Source of the DNA: Naumannella halotolerans
GTDB taxonomy: Bacteria > Actinomycetota > Actinomycetes > Propionibacteriales > Propionibacteriaceae
DNA: 64,000 nt
Assembly: GCF_004364645.1 (NCBI RefSeq)
Contig: NZ_SOAW01000001.1
Coordinates: 1,364,001 to 1,428,000, forward strand
Direction: 5' to 3'
Shown: in pieces, positions 30,499-39,334 of the stretch
How the letters are laid out: each line of letters begins with the position of its first letter
How positions within the stretch are numbered: the first letter of the stretch is position 1
Notes under the pieces: model-generated
Databases searched by the model: none
Seen by the model: only the letters and a program-made list of their open reading frames with translations
Told to the model about the DNA's origin: nothing
Made by a program: the position numbers and the translations under genes

Positions 30499-30526
30499 CA
30501 AGGTCACCGGGGTCAGTGATATTCCC
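30499..30526 (-). promoter_or_regulatory. Candidate SigR-type promoter of sigR-rsrA
   Basis: GGGAAT (30526-30521) fits the SigR/SigH -35 consensus. After 18 bases comes CTTG (30502-30499), one change from the GTTG -10 core. Transcription would begin near 30491-30492, at the GTG start. Consistent with known autoregulation of this sigma family. Confidence 0.5.
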
Positions 30527-30580
30527 TGCACCGCCGATTCGACGAACTGCGTACGGTCGCTTCGGCCAGCCGGTGACCGC

Positions 30581-31228
30581 TCAGTCGCCGATCCTGCCGC
30601 GGAGCTCGGCCACCGCATCGCTCAGCGCCTGCCCGATCGGACCCCAGTAGGTCCGGGCCGGGGTCTTCATGGCGTGGTCGCCACCGGGCGCAGTCAGGAC
30701 CCGAACGTCACTGCCGGTGACCGCCTCGCGGAGTTCCTGATCGGTGCCGAAGCTGTCGCGGCTGCCCTGCACCACCACGGTCGGCACCCCGGCGCCGAGC
30801 AACTCGGGCAATCGTGACTTCTCCAGCCTGCCCGGTGGGTGCAGCGGGAACGCGCAGCACAACACACCGGCCGCACCGCTCGCCGTGGCGGTACGGCAGG
30901 CGACCCGGGCGCCGGCGCTGCGGCCACCGACGACCAGCTGATCGATCGCGGCCTGGTCCTGCAGCACCTGAACGGCCGGGATCCACCCCTCGTCCAGCCG
31001 TGCCGGTGCCGGCGCGACCTTCTTGCCGGCCACCCGCCAAGGCTGTTCGTAGCGGGCGACGCCGATCCCCGATGCCGGGATCGCGGCAGCCAGGTGGGCA
31101 AGATCGAGCGCGTCGATGCCACCACCGGCACCGTGGCCGAGCAGCAGCCAGAGCCCGCCGGGCTCACCGGCCAGGTGCAGGCGGCCCGGCCCCAAGGAGG
31201 TCTGCACCTCGACGGTCCGATCCGGCAT
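30581..31228 (-). CDS. Alpha/beta hydrolase (KANL3/Tex30, dienelactone hydrolase-like)
   Basis: 215 residues. LLLGHGAGGGIDALDL is the oxyanion-hole segment, GGRSAGAR holds the nucleophile serine, VVQGSRDSFG holds the acid and GGDHAMK the histidine, giving a full catalytic triad. Substrate unknown. The ATG at 31228 is used; GTGs at 31243 and 31246 are alternatives and would overlap the upstream SRAP gene. Confidence 0.82.
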   Translation of the reverse strand: MPDRTVEVQTSLGPGRLHLAGEPGGLWLLLGHGAGGGIDALDLAHLAAAIPASGIGVARYEQPWRVAGKKVAPAPARLDEGWIPAVQVLQDQAAIDQLVVGGRSAGARVACRTATASGAAGVLCCAFPLHPPGRLEKSRLPELLGAGVPTVVVQGSRDSFGTDQELREAVTGSDVRVLTAPGGDHAMKTPARTYWGPIGQALSDAVAELRGRIGD

Positions 31229-31239
31229 CCGGCCACCAC

Positions 31240-31980
31240 TCACCACAGCGTGTCGATCGGTTCGGACGGCAACGGTTCGACCAGCTCCGGGGAGTTGTTC
31301 GCCACATTGCCCACCGCCGGTGAGACCGGGTAGGCCTCGAGTTGATCACTGACACCGATCAGCTCGAACACCGCCGAAGGGTCCTGCAGCTCCGGATCCA
31401 ACCAGTCGGTCCAGTTCTCCTGCGGGACCGTCAGTGGCATTCGATCATGGATGTGACCCACCGAGTCGGTCGCATCGGTGGTGATCACCGTGCAACTGCG
31501 CACCCAGGCTTCGGGGTCCTCGGGGTCTCGTGCGGGGTCGCGCCAGAACTCGTACAACCCCGCCATGACGAAGGTCTGCTGATCGGGGTGGTGGATGAAG
31601 AACGGTTGTTTGCGGGACTTGCCCCCCGGGGTCTCGAGGGTCCGCCATTCGTAGTAGCCATCGGCCGGCAACAGGCAGCGACGTGCCAGGAAAGCCTTCC
31701 GGAAGGCGGGTTTCTGCGCCACCGTCTCCAGTCGGGCGTTGATCATCCGCGGACCGATCCTGACGTCCTTGGCCCACGAGGGCACCAGCCCCCAGCGCAG
31801 CGCGGCGAGCCGGCGCTGCGGACGCCCCGAGTCATGGTCGACCCTGGTCAACACCGCCGGCACCTGATCGGTCGGGGCGGTGTTGTAGTCGGGGCCGGGC
31901 AGGGGTTCGATCACCCGGTCGATCTCGAACTCCTCGACCAACCGCGCCTCGGTGGCCGAATGGGCGTACCTCCCACACAT
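31240..31980 (-). CDS. SRAP-domain DNA-protein crosslink protein (YedK/HMCES family)
   Basis: 246 residues. After removal of Met1, Cys2 forms a thiazolidine crosslink with abasic sites in single-stranded DNA. MCGRYA is the family N-terminus. Asn33 (DYNTAPT), Glu111 (DGYYEW) and His177 (HDRMPL) complete the active site. Protects replication forks at AP sites. Divergent from the DoxX gene; the position near aroA-rsgA resembles Rv3226c. Confidence 0.93.
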   Translation of the reverse strand: MCGRYAHSATEARLVEEFEIDRVIEPLPGPDYNTAPTDQVPAVLTRVDHDSGRPQRRLAALRWGLVPSWAKDVRIGPRMINARLETVAQKPAFRKAFLARRCLLPADGYYEWRTLETPGGKSRKQPFFIHHPDQQTFVMAGLYEFWRDPARDPEDPEAWVRSCTVITTDATDSVGHIHDRMPLTVPQENWTDWLDPELQDPSAVFELIGVSDQLEAYPVSPAVGNVANNSPELVEPLPSEPIDTLW

Positions 31981-32068
31981 GTCTGCAGCCTACCGACCGG
32001 TACCGACAAGCACGGTGACGGTGCGACGCACTACGCTGTCGAGGGACGGACTTCAGAAAGGACCGCTC

Positions 32069-32788
32069 ATGTTGCGCTTCCTCGCTCGCACAATGCTCGC
32101 GAGCTACTTCATCACCAACGGTGCCAAGATCGCCCGCGACCCCAGCAGCCGCGCCGACGATCTGCAGATCGTCGCCACCAAGGTGGTGCCGCTGGTGAAG
32201 CAGGTCGCCCCGCCGACCGTCTCCGGCTACGTACCCAGCAATGCCCGCACCCTGGCCCGGATCTCCGGGATCGCCCAGATCGTCGGTGGCGCCAGCCTCG
32301 CGACCGGGATCGGCCGCCGGGTCGGCGCCGGCCTGATCGCCGCCGGTGTGCTGCCGCAGGTCTACGGCGCCAGCCCGCTCGGCCCGAAGCGCCGGACCAG
32401 CAACGGTGACATCGATGCCGAGGCCGAGGCCGAGCGCAAACGCGACTTCCTGCTCTACCTGAGCCTGCTCGGTGCCGCGCTGCTCGCGGCATTCGACACC
32501 CAGGGCAAGCCCAGCCTCGGCTGGCGCGCCGATCACGCCCGGCAGAACTTCGTCAAGGCCGCCGACAAGAGCCTGAACAGCAACAACAAGAAGCTGTCGA
32601 AGAAGGCCGGCGAGCTGGACAAGAAGGCCCGGAAGAAGGCTGCCGAACTGGAGAAGAAGGCGTCCAAGAAGGCCGCCGAGCTGCAGAAGAAGGCGAACAA
32701 GCGGACCAAGAAGCTGCAGAAGTCGGGCAAGAAGGTCAGCAAGAACGTTTCCGGTGCGCTTGGCCAGGTCCCGGAGCTGAAGCTCTGA
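32069..32788 (+). CDS. DoxX-family membrane protein with lysine-rich C-terminal tail
   Basis: 239 residues. The first about 155 form a DoxX domain (FLARTMLASYFITNGAKIA, then ARISGIAQIVGGASLATGIG and later helices). From about 175 on, the protein is a repetitive Lys/Ala tail with units of the type KKAxELxKKA and a net charge well above +25. The tail resembles histone-H1-like or nucleoid-binding tails and can form a long helix. The ATG at 32069 has AAAGGA upstream. aroA follows after 10 bases, so they are probably one operon. Role of the tail is unknown. Confidence 0.8.
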   Translation: MLRFLARTMLASYFITNGAKIARDPSSRADDLQIVATKVVPLVKQVAPPTVSGYVPSNARTLARISGIAQIVGGASLATGIGRRVGAGLIAAGVLPQVYGASPLGPKRRTSNGDIDAEAEAERKRDFLLYLSLLGAALLAAFDTQGKPSLGWRADHARQNFVKAADKSLNSNNKKLSKKAGELDKKARKKAAELEKKASKKAAELQKKANKRTKKLQKSGKKVSKNVSGALGQVPELKL

Positions 32789-32798
32789 GGAGCGGTAC

Positions 32799-34187
32799 GT
32801 GAGCTACAACCCCCGAGCCGACGACCTGTCGACCCCCCAGAGCCCGTCCGCGTTCGACCCATCGTCGACCGCCCCCGCGGCCGGTTCGGCTCCCCGCCGA
32901 GCCGCCGCGGGTTGGTCCGCCCCCCGGGTGACCGGGCGACTGCACGCCGTGGTGAGCGTCCCCGGTTCGAAGTCGGAGACCAACCGAGCCCTGGTGATCG
33001 CCGCCCTCGCCGACGGACCCTCCAGGATCCGCGGCGGACTCGACGCCCGGGACACCCAGCTGATGCGGGATGCGCTGCGCGAACTGGGTGTCGACATCAC
33101 CGAGACCGTCGACGGTTGGCAGGTCCAGCCCCCCGAGCAACTGGCCGGTGACGCGGTCATCGACTGCGGACTCGCCGGTACGGTGATGCGCTTCGTCCCG
33201 CCGGTGGCCGCCGTCGCCAGCGGACAGTTCCGTTTCGACGGCGACCCCGCCGCCCGGGACCGGCCGCTGGAGCCGCTGCTGCTGGCATTGGCCGATCTCG
33301 GCGCCGGAGTCTCCGAACAGGCGACCGGACTTCCCTTCGACCTGACCGGCCGACCGGACCTGCCCGGCGGGCCGGTGCTGATCGACGCCGGCAGCTCCAG
33401 CCAGTACGTGTCCGGGTTGCTGCTGGCCGGTGCGCGCTATCAGCGTGGTGTCGACATCCGGCACATCGGTGAGGGGCCGGTCCCCTCCCAGCCCCATCTG
33501 GACATGACGATCGCGATGCTCCGCGAGCACGGGGTCCGCGTGGACACCGCCGAGGAGAACCGGTGGGTGGTCTGGCCGGGCACGATCGAGGCCGGGAACA
33601 CGGTGATCGAGCCCGATCTGACCAATGCTGCCGCCTTCGCCGCCGCCGCTGCGATCGCCGGTGGTCAGGTGACGATCACCGACTGGCCGACCGAGACCCG
33701 CCAGGCAGGCGACCGGATCCGGCAGGTGCTGACCGACTTCGGTGCGTTGGTCGAACTGGACGGACGCGGGCTGACCGTCACCGGTGGCGGCACCCTGACC
33801 GCGATCGAGGTCGACCTGCGTGATGCCGCCGAGCTGACCCCGGTGGTGGCAGCGCTGGGCGCCGTCGCCGACGGCACCACCGTGATCACCGGTGTGGGCC
33901 ACATCCGCGGACACGAGACCGACCGCCTGGCCGCCCTGGAGGCCGAGATCAACGACCTCGGGGGCAAGGTCAGCCAGACCGAGGACGGATTGCGGATCGA
34001 GGGCACCGACCTGCACGGCGGGACCTTCGGCAGCTACGCCGATCACCGGCTGGCCCACACCGGGGCGTTGCTCGGCCTGGTGGTCCCCGAGGTGGTCATC
34101 GACGACATCGACTGCACCTCGAAGACGATGCCGGCGTTCCCGGTCGACTGGCGGACGATGGTCGAGGAATCGAACAGGTTGAGCTGA
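32799..34187 (+). CDS. aroA: 3-phosphoshikimate 1-carboxyvinyltransferase (EPSP synthase)
   Basis: Sixth step of the shikimate pathway; 462 residues. Phosphate and PEP-binding motifs are visible: PGSKSETNRALVIAALA (about 53-70), DCGLAGTVMRF (about 126-136), and the C-terminal GSYADHRLAHTGALLGL (about 410-426). The first 40 residues are a Pro/Ser/Ala-rich extension. GTG start with GAGGAGCGG upstream. Confidence 0.95.
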   Translation: MSYNPRADDLSTPQSPSAFDPSSTAPAAGSAPRRAAAGWSAPRVTGRLHAVVSVPGSKSETNRALVIAALADGPSRIRGGLDARDTQLMRDALRELGVDITETVDGWQVQPPEQLAGDAVIDCGLAGTVMRFVPPVAAVASGQFRFDGDPAARDRPLEPLLLALADLGAGVSEQATGLPFDLTGRPDLPGGPVLIDAGSSSQYVSGLLLAGARYQRGVDIRHIGEGPVPSQPHLDMTIAMLREHGVRVDTAEENRWVVWPGTIEAGNTVIEPDLTNAAAFAAAAAIAGGQVTITDWPTETRQAGDRIRQVLTDFGALVELDGRGLTVTGGGTLTAIEVDLRDAAELTPVVAALGAVADGTTVITGVGHIRGHETDRLAALEAEINDLGGKVSQTEDGLRIEGTDLHGGTFGSYADHRLAHTGALLGLVVPEVVIDDIDCTSKTMPAFPVDWRTMVEESNRLS

Positions 34188-34189
34188 TC

Positions 34190-35173
34190 GTGGCCCGCCA
34201 GATCGGGACCGATGACCACGAGGGGTTCGACCGGCCGCGCCGACGTACCCGGCCGCGGACGAAACAAAAGCCGGACTACAGCGATGCCGAGATCGGCACC
34301 GTCACCTCGATCACCCGCGGTCGCTACCACGTGCTGGTGGGCGACCGGCCGGTGATCGCGGTGAAGGCGCGCCAGCTGGGCCGCAAGGCCGCGATCGTCG
34401 GCGACCGGGTACGGGTGGTCGGTGACACCTCCGGGGATGAGGGGACGCTGGCCCGGATGGTCGAGGTCGAGGAGCGTACCTCGGTGTTGCGCCGCACCGC
34501 CGATGACGACGACCCTTACGAGCGCCCGATCGTGGCCAATGCCGATCAGCTGGTGATCGTCACCGCATTGGCCGATCCTCCCCCGCGGACCGGGATGATC
34601 GACCGGATCCTGGTCGCCGGCTTCGATGCCCACCTGTCGCCGCTGCTGTGTCTGACCAAGGCCGATCTGGCCTCACCTGAGGCGTTGATCGCGGCCTACG
34701 AGCCGCTGGACGTACCGGTCGTGGTACTCGAACCGGGCAGCGACCTGAGCGAACTGCGCGAGCGGCTGCACGATCGGGTCTCGGTCCTGGTGGGCCATTC
34801 CGGGGTCGGCAAGTCGACCCTGGTGAACCGTCTGCTGCCCGATGCCGACCGCGCCATCGGTGTGGTCAACGAGGTGACCGGCCGTGGTCGGCACACCTCG
34901 ACCTCGGCGATCGCGTTGCCCCTGCCCGGCGGTGGCTGGGTGATCGACACACCCGGGGTACGTTCCTTCGGGCTCAGCCATGTCGATCCGAGCACCATCG
35001 TCGATGCCTTTCCCGACCTGGCCGAGGTGGCCGCCGACTGTCCCCGCGGTTGTGATCATCGGACCGGTACGCTGGGTTGCGCCCTGGACGCCGCCGTGGC
35101 CACCGGACGGGTCAGTGCTGAGCGGGTGAACAGTTTCCGACGGATGGTCAGCGCCGACCGGGAGTCGTTCTGA
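34190..35173 (+). CDS. rsgA: Ribosome small-subunit-dependent GTPase A
   Basis: Circularly permuted GTPase that checks 30S maturation; 327 residues. An N-terminal OB fold (about 25-110) is followed by the G4 motif LTKADL, then G1 GHSGVGKST (about 202-210) and G3 DTPGVR. The C-terminal zinc knuckle is CPRGCDHRTGTLGC (about 284-297). Starts two bases after aroA with GTG. Confidence 0.94.
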   Translation: MARQIGTDDHEGFDRPRRRTRPRTKQKPDYSDAEIGTVTSITRGRYHVLVGDRPVIAVKARQLGRKAAIVGDRVRVVGDTSGDEGTLARMVEVEERTSVLRRTADDDDPYERPIVANADQLVIVTALADPPPRTGMIDRILVAGFDAHLSPLLCLTKADLASPEALIAAYEPLDVPVVVLEPGSDLSELRERLHDRVSVLVGHSGVGKSTLVNRLLPDADRAIGVVNEVTGRGRHTSTSAIALPLPGGGWVIDTPGVRSFGLSHVDPSTIVDAFPDLAEVAADCPRGCDHRTGTLGCALDAAVATGRVSAERVNSFRRMVSADRESF

Positions 35174-35193
35174 CCACGGCGGCGCACCCCCAC

Positions 35194-35208
35194 TAGGCTG
35201 GCCCCATG
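35194..35208 (+). promoter_or_regulatory. -10 box placed for leaderless transcription of the hisN-like gene
   Basis: TAGGCT (35194-35199) lies six bases before the ATG at 35206; CTGACC about 18 bases upstream may be the -35. No ribosome site is present. Confidence 0.5.
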
Positions 35209-36003
35209 CCACCGTCCGACAGTTCCCTGATCGAGGACCTGCGGGTCGCCCACATGCTCGCCGACAACGCCGATGCGATCTCGCTGAAGCGGTTCGGGGC
35301 CTCCGACCTGCGTGTCGACTCCAAACCGGACATGACCGAGGTCACCGACGCCGATGTCGCCGTGGAGGAAGCGATCCGGGCCGTGCTGAAGAAGGCCCGA
35401 CCGCGCGATGCGGTGCACGGGGAGGAACTCGCCGACACCGGCCACGGTCCGCGCCGCTGGGTGATCGATCCGATCGACGGCACCCGCAACTTCGTCCGCG
35501 GGGTTCCGGTCTGGGCGACGCTGATCGCGCTGTTCGACGGCGACGAGGTGGTCCTGGGTTGTGTCTCGGCGCCGGCGCTGTCGCGTCGTTGGTGGGCCAG
35601 CAAGGGTGGCGGGGCGTTCACCGGGAAGTCGATCCGCACCCCGAAGCAGTGCCGGGTGAGTGCGGTCGGCAGCATCGAGGACGCGTCGATGTCGTACTCC
35701 AGCATCGGCGGCTGGGTCACCACCCCCTACGGCCAGCCCTTCGTCGACCTGTTGCGCCAGTGCTGGCGTACCCGCGCCTACGGCGACTTCTGGTCCTACA
35801 TGCTGCTGGCCGAGGGCGCGGTCGACATCGCCTGCGAGCCCGACCTCGCGCTGCACGACATGGCGGCCCCGTCGATCATCGTCACCGAGGCCGGTGGCCG
35901 GTTCAGCAATGTCGCCGGTGAGGACGGTCCGGTCGGGCCGGGTGCCCTGGCCACCAATGATCTGTTGCACGACCAGGTCGTGGCGCATCTGAACCGCGGC
36001 TGA
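35206..36003 (+). CDS. Inositol-monophosphatase-family phosphatase, probable histidinol-phosphatase
   Basis: 265 residues, Mg-dependent, Li-sensitive fold. Metal ligands are seen in HGEEL (Glu73/74), DPIDGTRNF (Asp88, Asp91) and LHDMAAPSII near residue 222. GDFWSYMLLAEGAVDI is typical of the HisN subgroup that dephosphorylates histidinol phosphate in actinobacteria. Substrate preference cannot be proven from motifs. Downstream of rsgA by 32 bases, with its own -10 box. Confidence 0.85.
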   Translation: MPPSDSSLIEDLRVAHMLADNADAISLKRFGASDLRVDSKPDMTEVTDADVAVEEAIRAVLKKARPRDAVHGEELADTGHGPRRWVIDPIDGTRNFVRGVPVWATLIALFDGDEVVLGCVSAPALSRRWWASKGGGAFTGKSIRTPKQCRVSAVGSIEDASMSYSSIGGWVTTPYGQPFVDLLRQCWRTRAYGDFWSYMLLAEGAVDIACEPDLALHDMAAPSIIVTEAGGRFSNVAGEDGPVGPGALATNDLLHDQVVAHLNRG

Positions 36004-36089
36004 AAGCCGCCCAGACTGGCGGCGACCCCGACGACGATCACCTGACCTGACGACGATCCACCAGACCTGGCAGCGCCCCTGGCGACGAC

Positions 36090-36118
36090 GACCCGGTCCG
36101 GATCATCCGGACCGGGTC
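36090..36118. terminator. Hairpin between the hisN-like gene and serA
   Basis: A 12-base-pair stem, GACCCGGTCCGG (36090-36101) with its complement (36107-36118), around ATCAT. It lies between convergent genes, so it can serve both. No T-run. Confidence 0.75.
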
Positions 36119-36151
36119 GCGCTCTGCCCCGGTTGCTGTCGGGAAGGAACC

Positions 36152-37354
36152 TCAGTCCTCCTCGACGATCAGCCGCAGATCGATCGTCTCCGGCAGCGAG
36201 CGCAGTTCGTTCTCCAGCGCCTCACTGATCGGTGAACCGATGTCGGTCACCACATAACCCTGTTCGCCACGGGTGGCCAGCGACTGCCGGTCGATGTTCA
36301 CGCCGAAGTCGGCCAGCAGCGAGTTCAGCCGGGCCAGGGCTCCGGGAACGTTGCGGTGCAGGTAGAGCAGGCGGGCCGCGGTGGCCCGGCCGGCCGCCAC
36401 ATGCGGAATGTTCACCGACATGGTGGTCGTGCCGTTGTGCACGAAGTCGCCGAGCTTCTTCGACACGTACCGCCCGATGTCCTCCTGCGCCTCCTGGGTG
36501 GAGCCGCCGATGTGCGGGGTGAGGATCACATTGTCCAGCCCCTGCAGCACCGAGCTGAACGGGTCGCCAGCGGCCTTCGGTTCCTCGGGGAAGACGTCGA
36601 CCGCGGCACCGGCGATGTGCCCGGACAGCAGGTTGTCCCGCAAGGCCTCGTGATCGACCACCACACCGCGGCACAGGTTCAGGAACAGCGAACGGGGCCG
36701 CATCCGGGCGAACTGCTCGGCACCGAACAACCCGGCATTGCCCGGGCGTCCGTCGACGTGCAGGGAGATCGTCTCGCAGGTCTCCAGCAGCTCGTCCAGC
36801 GATTCCACCTTGCGCGCATTGCCGAGCGCGAGTTTGTCGGCGATGTCGAAGAACGAGACCTGCATCCCGAGCGCCTCGGCGACCACCGAGAGCTGGCTGC
36901 CGATGTTGCCGTAGCCGACGATGCCGAGGGTACGGCCGCGGATCTCATGAGCGCCCTTGGCTGACTTGTCCCACAACCCGGCGTGCATGGCGCTGTTCTT
37001 GACCGTCAGCCGACGGGCCAGGGAGATGATCTCGGCGATCACCAGCTCGACCACGCTGCGGGTGTTGGAGTAGGGAGCGTTGAAGACCACCGTCGCGGCG
37101 GCGGCGGCGGCGTCCAGATCGATCTGATTCGTACCGATGCAGAAGGCACCGATCGCCCGCAGCCCCGGACGGGCCTGGAAGACCTCGGCGCTGACCTGGG
37201 TCTTGGACCGGATGCCCAGCAGGTCGACCCCCTCGAGGGCGGTGATCAACTCATCGGTGTCCAGCGCCCCGGATCGGCGCTCCACCTCGATCCCGGCCTC
37301 GGCCAGGATGGTATCGGCGCAGGGGTGGACGTTCTCCAGCAGCAGGGCTTTCAC
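36152..37354 (-). CDS. serA: D-3-phosphoglycerate dehydrogenase with ACT domain
   Basis: First enzyme of serine synthesis; 400 residues, the shorter E. coli-like type. NAD site TLGIVGYGNIGSQLSVVAEA (about 140-160), catalytic arginine in LNLCRGVVVD, and the His in LTPHIGGSTQEA. The C-terminal ACT domain (about 325-400) likely gives serine feedback. The GTG at 37354 is preferred; a TTG at 37363 is also possible. Confidence 0.92.
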   Translation of the reverse strand: MKALLLENVHPCADTILAEAGIEVERRSGALDTDELITALEGVDLLGIRSKTQVSAEVFQARPGLRAIGAFCIGTNQIDLDAAAAAATVVFNAPYSNTRSVVELVIAEIISLARRLTVKNSAMHAGLWDKSAKGAHEIRGRTLGIVGYGNIGSQLSVVAEALGMQVSFFDIADKLALGNARKVESLDELLETCETISLHVDGRPGNAGLFGAEQFARMRPRSLFLNLCRGVVVDHEALRDNLLSGHIAGAAVDVFPEEPKAAGDPFSSVLQGLDNVILTPHIGGSTQEAQEDIGRYVSKKLGDFVHNGTTTMSVNIPHVAAGRATAARLLYLHRNVPGALARLNSLLADFGVNIDRQSLATRGEQGYVVTDIGSPISEALENELRSLPETIDLRLIVEED

Positions 37355-37572
37355 GACGACCAATGTAGGACCCCGGGAGCGTCGAGGCATCCCGCTTCCG
37401 AGGTGTGGCCATTCGACGCTCCGTCGCGCGCAGGGTGTTGGTGGCTGACGGTCTGTCGCAGGGGCGGTGACGGATACTGCGCCGCCGGCCGATCAACGGC
37501 ACACCCCGGGACAGCAGGAGTCGGGCAGTGGCAGACTCCCGGGTGAGAAGTGAGGACGGAGGTGGTGTCGAG

Positions 37573-38715
37573 GTGGCGAAGCGGCGGAACCCGCAGATGC
37601 GTTCACGGGCGATGCGTGCCCTCAGTCTGGGCGAGACCTCGATCCTGATCAGCCGACGCACGCTGCGCAGCGGCATCGGTCGCTGGCGGAACCGGATCTG
37701 GATGATCGTGCAGTGCGCGGTCACCGCCGGCGTCGCCTGGTGGTTGGCCATCGTGCTGCTGGGCCACCAGCAACCGGTGTTCGCCGCGATCGCGGCGGTG
37801 CTGACCCTGGGCACCAGCTACGGCAAGCGGTACAGCCGGGCCCTGGAGGTCGGCGTCGGTGTCTTCATCGGGGTGGCGATCGGCGACCTCTTCTTCTCCC
37901 TCTTCGGCGCCGGAGTGCCGCAGATGATCGCCGCAGTGGTGATCTCGATGTCGGTGGCCACCATCCTCGGCGCCCGCACGCTGATGATCATGCAGTCGGC
38001 GGTGCAGGCGATCTTCGTGATGACCCTGGCCACCGCACCGAACCAGGGATTCAGCCGGTGGCTGGATGCCCTGCTGGGCTTGAGTCTGGCGATGCTGGTG
38101 GCGCTGCTCGCCCCGACCGGGCCTGCCCTCAAACCTCGCTTCGCCGCCGCCAATGTGCTGCGCGAGGTCGCCGACTGTCTGCGGGACACCAGTGCGGCAC
38201 TCGACGCCGACGACCCCGATGCCGCCGACCGTGCCCTGCAGCGGGCCCGGAACAGCCAGCGATTGCTGTCGACGCTGTCGGACAGCATCGACGAGGCCCT
38301 GGCCGTTGCTCGCTACTCGTTGTTCCGCTCCCGGCACAAGGACCGGGTCGGTCAGCTGGCTGATCTGTACGACCCGTTGGACCGGCTGGTGCGGAACCTG
38401 CGGGTGCTCGCCCGCCGCAGTGCGGTGGCGCTGTGGCGGGGCGAGAGCGTACCCATGGCGTACCTGGAGATCATGCGGCAGACCGGGCAGATCCTGGAGT
38501 TCTGCGCCAACGAGCTCTTCGAGGGCCGGGTGCCCAGTGAGGCGCAGGCGCGGCTGATCCGACTCGGCCGCAGCAGTTCGCGGGTACAGATGGCTGACGA
38601 TCTGTCCGCGGTGGTGATCCTGGCCCAGCTCCGGTCGATGATGACCGATCTGCTGCAGTTGTCCGGGATGCCGTACCCGCAGGCCCGGGAGGCGATCCCG
38701 GAGGTCGGTCGCTGA
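37573..38715 (+). CDS. FUSC / aromatic acid exporter-family membrane protein
   Basis: 380 residues. About six membrane helices lie in the first 190 residues. IVLLGHQQPVFAAIAAVLTLG and the YGKRYSRALEVGVGVFIGVAIGD segment are typical of FUSC/ArAE_1 proteins. The C-terminal half is a cytosolic helical domain. These proteins export aromatic acids or fusaric-acid-like compounds; the substrate here is unknown. The GTG at 37573 has GGAGG ten bases upstream. Convergence of promoters with serA suggests no shared control. Confidence 0.8.
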   Translation: MAKRRNPQMRSRAMRALSLGETSILISRRTLRSGIGRWRNRIWMIVQCAVTAGVAWWLAIVLLGHQQPVFAAIAAVLTLGTSYGKRYSRALEVGVGVFIGVAIGDLFFSLFGAGVPQMIAAVVISMSVATILGARTLMIMQSAVQAIFVMTLATAPNQGFSRWLDALLGLSLAMLVALLAPTGPALKPRFAAANVLREVADCLRDTSAALDADDPDAADRALQRARNSQRLLSTLSDSIDEALAVARYSLFRSRHKDRVGQLADLYDPLDRLVRNLRVLARRSAVALWRGESVPMAYLEIMRQTGQILEFCANELFEGRVPSEAQARLIRLGRSSSRVQMADDLSAVVILAQLRSMMTDLLQLSGMPYPQAREAIPEVGR

Positions 38716-38784
38716 CCTCGGTTTGCCCCGAACCCCGACGCCGGGTACGGTCGTAGACGCACTGGTCGAGAGACCGGTTGGCGA

Positions 38785-38861
38785 CGCGGGGTGGAGCAGC
38801 TCGGTAGCTCGCTGGGCTCATAACCCAGAGGTCACAGGTTCAAATCCTGTCCCCGCTACCA
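38785..38861 (+). tRNA. Initiator tRNA-fMet (CAT), copy 1
   Basis: 77 bases including encoded CCA. Three consecutive G:C pairs in the anticodon stem (CTGGG/CCCAG) and an unpaired C1-U72 end are initiator hallmarks; anticodon CAT in loop CTCATAA. The sequence is identical to the copy at 39096-39172. TTGCCC-17-TACGGT at 38723-38751 may be its promoter. Confidence 0.95.
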
Positions 38862-38866
38862 CCATC

Positions 38867-38900
38867 AACGGGCCCGAGATCCTCGGATTCCGGGCCCGTT
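38867..38900 (+). terminator. Hairpin after initiator tRNA copy 1
   Basis: Ten-base-pair stem AACGGGCCCG/CGGGCCCGTT with a 14-base loop, five bases past the CCA. It is clearly related to the hairpin after copy 2, so tRNA and terminator were duplicated together. Confidence 0.7.
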
Positions 38901-39053
38901 GGCTTTGCGGTCTCCGGTGGACGTTCCTGGGTGACCTCCGGTTCGACAGCGGCACCCTCGCTCGCGCGTGAACTTTCCGAACTCTTCCGCAGGAACGGCC
39001 AGCTGGGGAGCCCTCGGAGGGCGATTCCCGCAGAAGGAATCCGCGGGGGCGAT

Positions 39054-39083
39054 TTGGATCTCCAAGGGGCCATCCACTAAAAT
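39054..39083 (+). promoter_or_regulatory. Promoter of initiator tRNA copy 2
   Basis: TTGGAT (39054-39059) and TAAAAT (39078-39083) with an 18-base spacer, 12 bases before the tRNA. It is a stronger promoter than that of copy 1 and does not resemble it. Confidence 0.7.
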
Positions 39084-39095
39084 TGAACATCGCGA

Positions 39096-39172
39096 CGCGG
39101 GGTGGAGCAGCTCGGTAGCTCGCTGGGCTCATAACCCAGAGGTCACAGGTTCAAATCCTGTCCCCGCTACCA
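39096..39172 (+). tRNA. Initiator tRNA-fMet (CAT), copy 2
   Basis: Identical over all 77 bases to copy 1, with the same GGG/CCC anticodon-stem pairs, C1-U72 mismatch and encoded CCA. The two copies are 234 bases apart, and that interval contains no gene. Confidence 0.95.
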
Positions 39173-39177
39173 CCGAC

Positions 39178-39211
39178 ATCGGGCCCGGGATTTTCGGATT
39201 CCGGGCCCGAT
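39178..39211 (+). terminator. Hairpin after initiator tRNA copy 2
   Basis: An 11-base-pair stem ATCGGGCCCGG/CCGGGCCCGAT with a 12-base loop containing TTTT. It shares the CGGATTCCGGGCCCG core with the first terminator. Confidence 0.75.
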
Positions 39212-39334
39212 GCATGTTCCGGGCCGTGGTCTCCCTCACTCGAACAGCGGCAGCCGGCCGACGCCCCTCGGCACCCGGCCGGCTACCTCCGCGCCCCGAG
39301 TGCAGACCGCCCTCTCGGGACCCCGCGTTTGTTT

